Shown piece by piece: positions 38,174 to 49,500 of a DNA stretch of 64,000 bases. The position numbers and the translations under genes are program-made. The notes beneath the pieces were generated by a model. It did not search any database and was not told where the DNA came from. It worked only from the letters and a program-made list of their open reading frames with translations. This stretch comes from Trissonchulus latispiculum (lineage: Eukaryota > Nematoda > Enoplea > Enoplida > Ironidae): positions 29,972 through 93,971 of the forward strand of contig JASAND010026383.1 of the NCBI GenBank assembly GCA_030248195.1. The letters are read 5' to 3'. The first letter of the stretch is position 1. Every line of letters starts with the position of its first letter.

Positions 38174-40517
38174 TAAATAACGGACATACCCAAGTTAAAG
38201 GGTTGCCTTTTTGTTGAAAAAGCGGCAACCCAACAAGCAAATTGGCATGAATGGGTTGCCGCTGGCATTTTTCCTCTTATAAACGGGATAAGTCAATTTC
38301 CTACAATATTACTTCTTGTCCATATGACAAATTTTTATATATTCAACGAAAGCTTTCGAATGATACCCATATTGTGGAGTTTCGACAACTTTTAATTTTG
38401 ACCAAGTTTACTGGTTTCGGCCTTTATTGACCCCTTTCATGCCCCGTAACTCATTTTCTGTACATTTTGGTGCTTTAACCCTATTACAACTGTTTATCTA
38501 CTCAACGAGTGCTTTCGAATGATACCGGTATCGACCGGATCCGACAATTTTCAATTTTGACCCATTTCGGCCGGTTTTGGCCATTTTTGACCCCTTTGGG
38601 GCCCCGTAACTCATTTTCTGTACATTTTGGTGCTTTGAACCTATTACAACTTTTTATCTACGCAATGAGAGCTTTCGAATGATACCGATATGAGTCCGAT
38701 CTGAGAACTTTCAATTTTGAGCCATTTTGGCCGTTTTTGGCCATTTTTTACCATTTTTCGCTTTATACCTCAAACTGAGTGCATTTTCAGGCCTTGACCC
38801 AATTACAACTTTTTCTTTACTCGTCGAGAGCTTTCGAATGATACCAAAATTAGCTCATTTGGACAACTTTTTTATTTTACTCATTTTTACTCACGGGGGT
38901 GCTCCGGGAGCACCTCTGCCCCCCCAGGGCTCCCCCCGCTTCCGGGAGCAGTTCAAGTCAAGACCTTCAAAATGAGGTATCAACCACCTCTCTACCCCTT
39001 TCCAATCTCGAGATAGAGGGGGGGGACAAGAATCCGGAGAATAATAATAAATAATAATAATAAATAACGGACATACCCAAGTTAAAGGGTTGCCTTTTTG
39101 TTGAAAAAGCGGCAACCCAACAAGCAAAGTGGCATGAATGGGTTGCCGCTGGCATTTTTCCTCTTATCAGGAGTCATATTTGAAACTGCGTACACTTAAG
39201 AGCTTTGGCTCTATTACAACTTTTTATCCACTGAACGAGAGCTTTCGAATGACACCCATATTGTGGAGTTTCGACAACATTTAATTTTGACCCATTTTGA
39301 CTGGTTTCGGCCTTTTTTGACCCCTTTCATGTCCCGTAACTCAGTTTATGTACTGTTTGGTGCTTTGGCGCTATTACAATTTTTTATCTACTTAACGAGA
39401 GCTATCGAATGATACCGGTATCGACCGGATACGACAATTTTCAGTTTTGACCCATTTTGGACGGTTTTGTCCATTTTTGACCCCTTTGGAGCCCCATAAC
39501 TCATCTTCTGTACATTTTGGTGCTTTGAACCTATTACAACTTTTTATCTACTCAACGCGAGCTTTCGAATGATATCCATATTGGGCGGTTTCGGTTACTT
39601 TCAATTTTGACCCATTTTGACCGGTTTTGGCCATTTTTGACCCTTTTGGGGCCCCGTAACTCATTTTCTGTACATTTTGGTGCTTTGAACCTATTACAAC
39701 TTTTTATGTACACAATGAGAGCTTTCGAACGATACCAATATGAGTCCGATCTGAGAAATTTCAATTTTGAGCCATTTTGGCGTTTTTGGCCATTTTTTAC
39801 CATTTTTCGCCTCATAACTCAAAATGAGTGCATTTTCAGGCCTTGACCCAATTACAACTTTTTCTTTACTCGTCGAGAGCTTTCGAATGATACCAAAATT
39901 AGCTCATTTGGACAACTTTTTTATTTTACTCATTTTTACTCACGGGGCTGCTCCGGGAGCACCTCTGCCCCCCCGGGGCTCCCCCCGCTTCCGGGAGCAG
40001 TTCAAGTCAAGACCTTCAAAATGAGGTATCAACCACCTCTCTACCCCTTTCCAATCTCGAGATAGAGGGGGGGGGGACAAGAATCCGGAGAATAATAATA
40101 ATAAATAATAATAATAAATAATAAATAACGGACATACCCAAGTTAAAGGGTTGCCTTTTTGTTGAAAAAGCGGCAACCCAATAAAGAAACATAGCCATAA
40201 CAAAGGGTTGTCTTTTTTTAAAAAAAAATGCGACAACCCAATAATAAGAATAATAAACATGTCCAGAACATAGGGTTCCAAACCCTTTGGAAAAGGGCGG
40301 GAACCCAATAAGCAAATTGGCATGAACGGGTTGCCGCTGGCATTTTTCCTCTTATGCCATTAGTTTTTTCCGTTTATAGTAATGGGTTTTGCCGATGATT
40401 GCTACAATGGCATTTATGCGGAGATAAACACCTTTTTTATATCAAGTCGTGATCACATCTGATCTTTGTGACTGATCTCTGATCTCAAGCTTCCATTTGT
40501 AGTTGCCATATATGTAT

Positions 40518-40552
<35 letters not shown>

Positions 40553-43500
40553 GTATTATATATATGCCAATATATATGTATTCTAAAAATTTTGGGATCA
40601 GGACTGTTCCCGCCCCAACCCTCTCCGATCCCCTTCCAACCATCTGTTACCCACAAAAAATAATTTTGGATAATGCTGTAGTCACAACACAAATAGCCTC
40701 AGCTGTGTGTGTACCAAACACCAGCAAAATCCGTAACATACACACATCCCACAATAACCCAGCCAATATATATGTATTCTAAAAATTTTGGGATCAGGAC
40801 TGCTCCCGCCCCAACCCTCTCCGATCCCTTTCCAACCACCTGTTACCCACAAAAAATAATTTTGGATAATGCTGTAGTCACAACACATAGCCTCAGCTGT
40901 GTATCGATATGATAGATTGATCGGGCTAATATCGACTGATATCGATATTAGCCCGATCAATCAGTTTTCAATTTTGACCCATTTTAACCCTTTTTGTTCA
41001 TTTTTCACCCTTTAAGGCCCCACAAATCATTTTTCCTACATTTTGACGCTTTGGCCCTATTACAACTTTTCATCTACTCAATGAGAGCTTCCGACTGATA
41101 TCGATATTAGCCCGATCAATCAGTTTTCAATTTTGACCCATTTTGACCCTTTTTGTTCATTTTTCACCCTTTAAGGCCCCACAAATCATTTTTCCTACAT
41201 TTTGACGCTTTGGCCCTATTACAACTTTTCATCTACTCAATGACAGCTTCCGAATTACACCGGTATCGACCGGATCCCACAATTTTTAATTTTGACCCAT
41301 TTTGGCCGGTTTTGGCCATTTTTGACCCCTTTGGGGCCCCGTAATTCATTTTCTGTACATTTTGGTGCTTTTAACCTATTACAACTTTTTATCTACACAA
41401 TGAGAGCTTTCGAATGATACCGATATGAGTCCGATCTGAAAACTTTCAATTTAGAGCCATTTTGACCGTTTTTGGCCATTTTTGACCATTTTCGGCCTCG
41501 TAACTCAAAATGAGTGCATTTTCAGGCCTTGACCCTATTACAACTTTTTCATTACTCGTCGAGAGCTTTCGAATGATACCAAAATTAGCTCATTTGGACA
41601 ACTTTTTTATTTTACTCATTTTTACTCACGGGGCTGCTCCGGGAGCACCTCTGCTCCCCCGGGGCTCCCCGCGCTTCCGGGAGCAGTTCACGTCAAGACC
41701 TTCAAAATGAGGTATCAACCACCTCTCTACTCCTTTCCAATCTCGAGATAGAGGGGGGGGACAAGAATCCGGAGAATAATAAATAAATAAATAAATAACG
41801 GACATACCCAAGTTAAAGGGTTGCCTTTTTGTTGAAAAAGCGGCAACCCAATAAGCACAGACCAATAACAAAGTGTTGCCCATTCCTTTAGGAAAAGTGG
41901 GCAACACAATAATTATTAGTTATTGCAAATGCAAAGCTTTTTTACAAAATATGATTTTTTTCAAAAAATCAGATACGATTCCTACTTAGCATGCAGGAGC
42001 TCCTTTTGAACTATCTGGTTGTCCAGTAGGCAAGAGTCTGGCTTCCCTGAGGCTAGGAGGTCATCCGTCGAGGGTCGATGGGACCCAACCAGGATGCTGG
42101 GGCGACTGGACCGGGAAGACTCATCCGAAGGTCGGGGAGTGGTACGGGTTGAGGTTAGAAAAGTGAAAGTTATCAGGAAATTGTTGGCGCCTCCGTTGAA
42201 CCTAAAATAGGAAGATGAAACTGCTGTTACCGAGATATCTGATACTTACTTTTTGCTTATAGTAGCACCAGGCCTTATATTTTGACAACTTTACAGAATT
42301 TGCTTAAAACTAAACTGTAATGACAGCAGATATGTAGACATGCGTACATTGGCTTAGTCGGAGATAAAAATTACTGTCCATATATAGCCTTTTTGGGAAA
42401 AGTATAGTGAAAAATGGTGGTGGATCCCGAGATAAGGCATTCTGGTGTTGAGCGAAAGGGGTTCACGTTTCTCCAGAAATTCTTTTTTCTTTCGTTTTTC
42501 TAGTTATATATTTTTATCATCTGCACATGTTCACACTACTGGGTACTGGATAAATTGTTGTTTTTTAATCTAAATCTAGTCTAATGTTACCTTTTCACCT
42601 ACTTTCGTTCCCTCCAGAATTCCTGCTTCTCGAGCCATCGGTTCATATCGGCTCGGAAGGATTTGGTGCAGAAGACGTACAGAAATGGATTGGCACAGCT
42701 ATTAAGGGGATAAAACAGTACTAAGAATATCTTAGCCATGGTAATGTTAATAATCGGTATTCCGATGGCTGTCGTAATACCGAAAAGTAGGGTTGGGGCC
42801 CAGCAACAAAAATCCGTAAAAATCAGGACTGCCATCCGTTTGGCCAAAACCACATCCTGAATGTTCATCCCGCACTGATTTTTGCGAACCTAAAATTCCA
42901 AGAACGAGTTTGAATTAATATTTAAGTAAGTTGAAATATTTTTTATGTTTACTGTATTCGCTACATAGTTGCTAACAATTTCATTTTTCACTTTGGATCA
43001 GTTTTCCACTTCCCTAATTTACCTTTTTCACTTCACTTCACTTCTACTTTCCACCAATGTCACGTTAGGTTTAACATTAGCCTAATGTTGTTTAGATTCT
43101 CATTCTTTGTCTTACTTCAAAAAATATAGACAAATAGCTGCTACAGATGACCACAAAAGCCATGAGATTGAAAAGGAGCAGAACCAGAAGGTATATTCTA
43201 TCCACCAGTGACTCCAACCTGAGCGGAAGACAGGTACTGGTCGCTTCATAGCTGCTGATACCTAAGTTAAAGAAATGAGTTAAAGAAATGAAAGTTGTAC
43301 ACCACCAGGCACCCGAAAAAATCGGGCACCTGGCGGGGATCGAACCCGCGTCTTCTGCTTAACGCGCAGACGCTCTAACCAACTGAGCCACAGGTGCTTC
43401 AGTAGAAAGAGCGGAAGACCGAATACGAACCGAAAGTGTACAACCAAAAGCTTTATTTAGCTTCATTTATAATATAAAAATAGAAAAAGCAGAATGGCCT

Positions 43501-46500
43501 TCAATATCAATGTATAAACCCGGATTTAGAAGCTAACCCGAATTAATTTCACACTTGGCTTACACCCTGTTTAGCTATTTAACCCGGGTTTGGTGGTTGA
43601 TAATGTCTGCTCTTGGTGACTTTACCGTTTTAAGGAGCTTTTAGTGTAGTCCTCTCACCTCATACCTGTGCTTGGAGAAGTTGCACACCGCCCTCCAAAT
43701 CCAGGTTACCCGGTTCCTGGTTCTGGGTAGGATTTTTAGAGACACCGAATTTGAATTTTAGGCGGTGTCTCGGTGTCTGTGTCTACCCGTGCTGGTTTAC
43801 CAAGAAGAAACCGAAGACACGCCCCACGGGAGGCGTCAGGCCGACGAAACCGACGAAACCAGGACCTAGTAGAGAGAAGGGAAGAGGGAGGTTAAGCTTT
43901 TCATTCAGGATTGAAAGTAAAGAATTGGCCCATCCGGGCTTCGAAACACGGCCCTTCTGATACCGGGACAGACGTGCCAGCCACTACGACTACACCACAC
44001 ATCAGACCTCTTTGTGCTGACTGTTGACCTCCCATATCAGGCTTATCAATCTTTCCTATCCCTGATTCCCATACTGTCTGACTACCGCTAAAATCAGTAC
44101 ACATAAAAAGTATTAAGTATATTTGTATAATATACGTCCATTTGCATGGAGAAGGCCTTTACCTAAAAGCGGAAGGGATGCCATTAGAACGGCAAAGGTC
44201 CAACCAACTGCCATCAGGCCTAAGGCTGCGAAAAACCGAAACCGTTTTCCGTAGAAACCGTATTTCGTTTTGTACCAAATATGAACGGAGATCATCATCA
44301 TCGACCAAACTGACAGTTCGCTGGCAAGTACTGTCAGGAACCCGGCAACCTGAAATACAATAATGTCGAATGGAAAAAAGGTTTGCCGTTGAAGGGACGT
44401 AATGACAATATCAGAACAGCAAAGTTATGAATGGTTAATAAAAAAAGAGAAATAAAATAATGGATTTGAAAGTGATTCAAAGAATGAAGCCTTTCTGTTG
44501 TAGTTTTGGAAGCAATTCTATCCTATAGACTATCTACTCTCTTTCAAAATCTAAACTTCATTAGGTCATTAATAAATTAATTAATTGATTAGTCTAATAA
44601 CTCTAACAGGAACAGTCAGTAGTAGTTAGCAGCTTTACTCGACATCCGGTTCCAGTTTGCCAGTCTACGGCAAAATTGTAGTATTGCCCTGCCGTGATCA
44701 CATCCTGCACTGCCAACATTGCCAGATATATTGCCATCAGGATGTCGGCAAACACCAGATTAAGCATGAAAAAGTTGTGAACCAACATTCGGCGACCGTA
44801 ATTCGTCACTGTTATGGCAAAAAGGACACCAAAATTTCCTACAATTTAAATCATATATCGGCTACAACATAAAGAATTGCTTGATTTGTTTTGTTTGTTT
44901 GTTGCTTTTGCTTGTTTGCAATGTTATGTTTGTTATCTTCTTTCAATTGCTTTTGTTTTCAACAGAAGATTAATTAATTAATTAATGGTATCATGCAGAA
45001 AAACCTGAACTTTTTAGGTTATGCATTGTACTTAGTGCTAAGCAGTGATGGAACCGGGTCACTTAGGCTTGACCCGGTGACCCGGTGACCCGGTTGAGCC
45101 CTGACCCGGTGACCCGGTGACCCGGTTTTCCAGAAAATTCCAAAATCTGCAAAAAATTTTAATTTTGCCTAAGAACGCTCAATTTTTGGCTTCCATGCTC
45201 CGTCACCACCCAAAAAAGACTAAATTACGATATGTTTGCTCCAGCTTTTTTAAAATGTATTTAATAGTAAATGTAGCACTTTCTAAATTTATGCAGAAAT
45301 GAGTTGGCAAAACCAATAATTTATCCGTCTGCAAAATTTTGCAGGGTGTAATATAAGTGCTTGTCCAAAAACACGGAGTACTTTGAAAATTTGGTTTTTA
45401 TTAAGTATTGCGTTAAATTAAATTAAATTGTACGCTTATATATTCAACATTTACCTTGGTTGCGAAAATAATCAGCAAATTATGTAGTACTAAATAGATT
45501 TATACAATAATCATGAAACTGATAAAGCTAAACAATAATCTGCCAGAGACGGACAGATTCAAATAACCTCAAGCTGCGAAAATGCTCAAGACTAAAACGC
45601 AAGGAAAAAGCAGATTAATATTGGACATCGAACAAAAATTTAAGCTAAAATTTTAGCTTGGTAAACCAAAAATTTCAGATATTTGAGGTAAGTTCAGAAA
45701 ACCGGGTCAAGACCGGGTCGAAGCTCTTGACCCGGTGACCCGGTGACCCGGTCCAAAAAGTGACCCGAACTGACCCGGTGACCCGGTGACCCGGTGACCC
45801 GGTTCCATCTCTGGTGCTAAGCACTAAGCAGTATTTCCAACACTCGTTCTACAATTTTCAGTCTGATGTGTTTCCTTTTGTTTGGGCATAATGTAAAAAA
45901 CAAGAAATGTCTGATTTTCCCCATTTCTTCCAAAAACTCACTTTCATCAGAGGGCTGTTGCAAAATTGGATTACCTTTTTAGCAAAGTTATAAAATTATT
46001 TTAATTTTTAATTTTAAATTTATTTAAAAAATTATTATTTTTTGATTTCATGGAAATCCTTTTACCTCCAATAGCCAGCAGCCAGACGAACCAGATAACA
46101 ATTCGCAGCGGAATGAAGCTCATGACGTCCTCGCAGGGATTCAGGGGGTCTGGCTGCGGCGTACAGAGAATCCTATGATAATGATCGTCTATGGCGACAT
46201 CGTCGTAGTCAGAATTTTCTTCACATGGAAAGGGCTGAATGTCAGTCAACGGAACGACTGAGGTTCGCCAAGCCATCTGAAGAAAATTAATAAAATGTGG
46301 AAACTTTTGCGGTTGTGGATTACTTTTGTGGTGTGTTGTGGATTACCAAGAGCACATAATAACTGGCAGTTGGACAAGTGTGACATGAGGAAGGGTACTT
46401 AATATTCTGGTGTCAGAGGGAGGGTCAGAGGTGTCAATTACACCTTGTATAACTGTTTGTGTATTTTGTCTTTTTGGGAGCTCTGCCCTATTTTATATTA

Positions 46501-49500
46501 TTCTTATATAATAATTACTTGTTGATTTTTCCTTTATTAGATTGTTGTTATTAACTTTAAATAGGCTTTGAGTCTACTGAGCTCCTGCTAGGTAGGTAGT
46601 CTTGTTCGAATCCTAATATAGTGAGAGTGAAGAGTCATCTCTTCAGTTAGGGCAGGATTATCTACACGGTTTATCGTATGGCGAGGCTGTGGTCAGTTAG
46701 TTATCCATCTGTGCCACGGTCTCCGCATCCGCTACGCCTGGGTGTGGTAACGGCGTTAGTAGGTAGGAAAGCTTACTAGCCCCGCTACACAGGGATAGAA
46801 TGGAACTTTGCCACCGCTCCCCTATGTTTCGAGGAAGTTTGTTAACGATAACTTTCACCAATGAATTTTTAGAAAACTCCTTTGATAAGTTGAGTAAAAG
46901 AATTACCTGTCGTACACGAAATTAAAAACGTTAGGTCAGTATCGACTCCATTTGTTTGCTAAAGTTGAGGACATGTTTTTTAATTACTATGACAAATAAG
47001 TTTGAAACTCACTTTCGGAAACCGGTACTTTTTGTACTCATCGATATACTCATTGGATTTCTCCTCTGAAGTATCCTCGTCCGATTTTACCGGATGAAAT
47101 GCGCCCCAGACTCCCTAAAAATTAGAGGAAATGTTTAGACAACTGTAAATAATCGATACTATTAAATTCAGAAGAAATCAAAAAGTATTAAAAATTACTA
47201 TTAGAGATAAAAGTTTTAAAAAATATAATAGTAAAAATAGTAAAAATTATAATTTTTAATTCACGAAAATTACCATGGTTTCCGACTTTCCACCTTCTCG
47301 ATAAGATGCCGCTACGACAAGTTTTTGTTCTTTTGCAAGAGTTTGTATCAAAGATGCAAAACTGGAAAACCAATAAATCGAAGCGCAATTTCTATATCCA
47401 TTGTATACAGTAGTTGCAAGGCTGGCCAGTCTATGCTCAGAGCTGAAGGTAGGCGGTTCGAATTCTAGCAGAAAGAATATTTTTGATTTTCTTTTTACTA
47501 CTTCCTCGGCCCCTCAGGTCATGTTCTGCTTCACAAAGTCAAGTCTAAAGCCATTCTTCGCATGGCATAATATGAACTCTCTGCTTGTATCCCTCCTCCT
47601 TACCTCGTGTCTTTTCTCTCGCAACAGTTGATGCGGTTTCATGCTCGGTATCGGTGTAGTTCCAGCCGCTGTTATGTTCTCCTTTTTACAGTACTGTGCT
47701 CTCAGCTCAGCCAAATTGTCTGCCAGGGTTCCATCGTCGTATCGCTTCTCCACTACCGCATACTGAAATAATAAAATCGATAAGAAATAATATGATTAAT
47801 AAGGAAAGATTGTGCTAGAAAAAAGAAATGTACGGTTATGACTGTTGCTTCACCAGCACTGATCCTAATCGTTCAATATGCAGTTTGTTACTTTTTACAG
47901 CCTCCTCAACCTCACTCTCACTCCAGACGGTTTCGCCGGTTCGGGATTGTGACAGCAGTTTTAGAACTTTTAAAAGCTACGTTTTAGCTACGGGTTATGT
48001 AGCTAACACAGAATATATAATAATTGAAATTGCAATTACCCGAGGTGTTCTACAAGGCTATCAGTGTGTCCACTGTTTTCATCGTAAATAGTGATGCTGT
48101 GGCTGTTCCGAAATGTTAATTAGTCCGCTGGCAAGGCAAGCCACAAATACTGTAAAAGCCTTAGCTTTCATGCTCCGTCAGTGTTTGGACGAAAATCAAT
48201 ATTTTGCCAATAAAGCCATTTGCCGAATGGAACATTTGTATTTACATTTCAATTAAACCAGTTACTGTCAACCAAGCAGGTACAGTTAAGAGTGCACTTG
48301 TACCTTGAAAAGACAACAATGATAAGGATAGGTTAGATCGGCTATCTTCAGACTGGTAAAGGCAAAGACGGACGGCAGCGATTTTAGGCTATAGACCTTT
48401 TTGGCCACCAGAACCTGCAGCTTCCGCAGTCCTTCTTGAGGCAAACTTCGAATGCTGGTGTAGGAGATATCCCTGAATAAAAAAATCTGATTTTAAAATA
48501 TTCATAAACTTGATAAAAATTGCAACAAAAGATTTAGTTTAAATTTAAGTCTAAGGTGTCAATACATTGTGGTGACTCTGTTGAATCAAGTCTGCAAATT
48601 AGAGTATAAGTCATCAGTGTCTAGATAACAGCTTCAACTTAAGGAGGACGCTTAGTTTTTTGGGTTAAAAGGGATTAAGTTAAATGGAAGCGGTTAGTTT
48701 GACTTAACAATTTTAAACTCTATTGTTGGGTATAAATGCATCAAAAAATACTGGTATACTGCTACAAATGTGTAACCTATTGTGACATTTTGACTTACAG
48801 TTGCACAATTTGACTGACACCCTTGAATGCGTCTTTCTCCATTTCAGTCAGCAAATAATTGTTACTTAACCGTCTGAAAAAATCAAAACTCACAAAATTA
48901 TTAAAGTTTGACTTTTCAAATGTGGGTTAATAGACATCAGAAATCCAATTATCAAAATACAGTCTGAATAAACGTAAACCCAATAGCCTCATAAGCTTAC
49001 AATAGATCGATGCTGGCATTTCGAAAGCTGAGCTTTTCAATCTTTTGAAGCTTATTGTGATTTAAATCCCTAAAATATGTGAAGGCTTAAAACAACAGTA
49101 ATGAATTAAATGAATTACCAATGTTTAGTTAAATAACACTTAGTACGACAGTACGTAATCATTACTATGTGTAGATACGTACTATTATATGAGCTACAAT
49201 TACGTAGTAACAAAATCAGTGATTAATTAATGATTAGTTCCCCAAAATTATAAGTGTTCCATATTTAAGAATATTGAATACTTGTCAACTATTAATACTA
49301 TGTATGTAATAGTTAACATCATTGAAATTCGTGTTTTCTCAAATTAGAGGTGGCTGGGTAAGTAAAGCTTACAGGGCAAGCAGAGCCAAATTATCAAAAT
49401 CTCCTGTACGAATTATTTCAATCTGGTTATTTGATAAATCACTAAAACAAAAAACGATAACAAAATTATCAACTCCAAATCCCAATGCATTAATTTAATG

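Larger units (their letters stand above)
36237..40244 (+). mobile_element. Element c, host of d1, d2 and d3
   Basis: Left end GGGTTGTCGC (36254-36263), closing hairpin 40205-40239 with arm GCGACAACCC. Its core repeats are the 296-bp kind (about 36457, 36752 and 37048). It has a GC-rich tail and a short AT-rich tract, then three d elements in a row before its hairpin. Confidence 0.75.
33836..40311 (+). mobile_element. Element b2, host of b3 and c
   Basis: Left end GGTTCCCGCCC (33853-33863); closing hairpin far to the right at 40273-40306 with arm GGGCGGGAACCC. Its own core repeats run to about 34540 and its microsatellite is near 34812. From 34827 to about 40244 it is occupied by b3 and then by c with its contents. 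Confidence 0.75.
31792..41912 (+). mobile_element. Element a: outermost of nine nested Helentron/HINE-like elements
   Basis: Left end GTGTTGCCCAC (31811-31821), right hairpin 41873-41907, whose 3' arm GTGGGCAACAC is its exact reverse complement. Its own parts are two 296-bp core repeats (31848 on and 32144 on), a GC-rich tail ending in a G-run, an AAT microsatellite (about 32589-32610) and the hairpin. Everything from 32611 to about 41854 is three consecutive insertions between its microsatellite and hairpin: b1, b2 with contents, and d4. The duplicate at 12167-13703 lacks the whole element, giving an empty site. The class assignment (non-autonomous Helentron, like HINE, DINE-1 or bivalve pearl elements) is by architecture only; no Rep/helicase is present. 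Confidence 0.75.

Noticed and set aside
32852..41344. Repeated open frames of about 60-100 codons across the 31.8-41.9 kb array
   Set aside because: They are shadows of the 160-bp and 296-bp core repeats and GC-rich tails. They lack splice sites, signals or domain structure and follow copy number of the repeats.
36166..41907. Hairpin series as a CRISPR array or integron attC-like sites
   Set aside because: Spacing is irregular, the hairpins belong to four types paired with distant left ends, and the context is a eukaryotic intron.
42603..42889. A frameshift at the end of receptor exon 16 (compared with the copy at 13244-13532)
   Set aside because: The exit phase 2 of this exon fits both downstream tail exons exactly, so the 287-bp version is the functional one and the 289-bp copy is the damaged one.
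47268..47355. An extra receptor hinge exon on the minus strand
   Set aside because: It has fair splice-like ends, but its length breaks the phase between exons 10 and 11, which join directly in frame without it.
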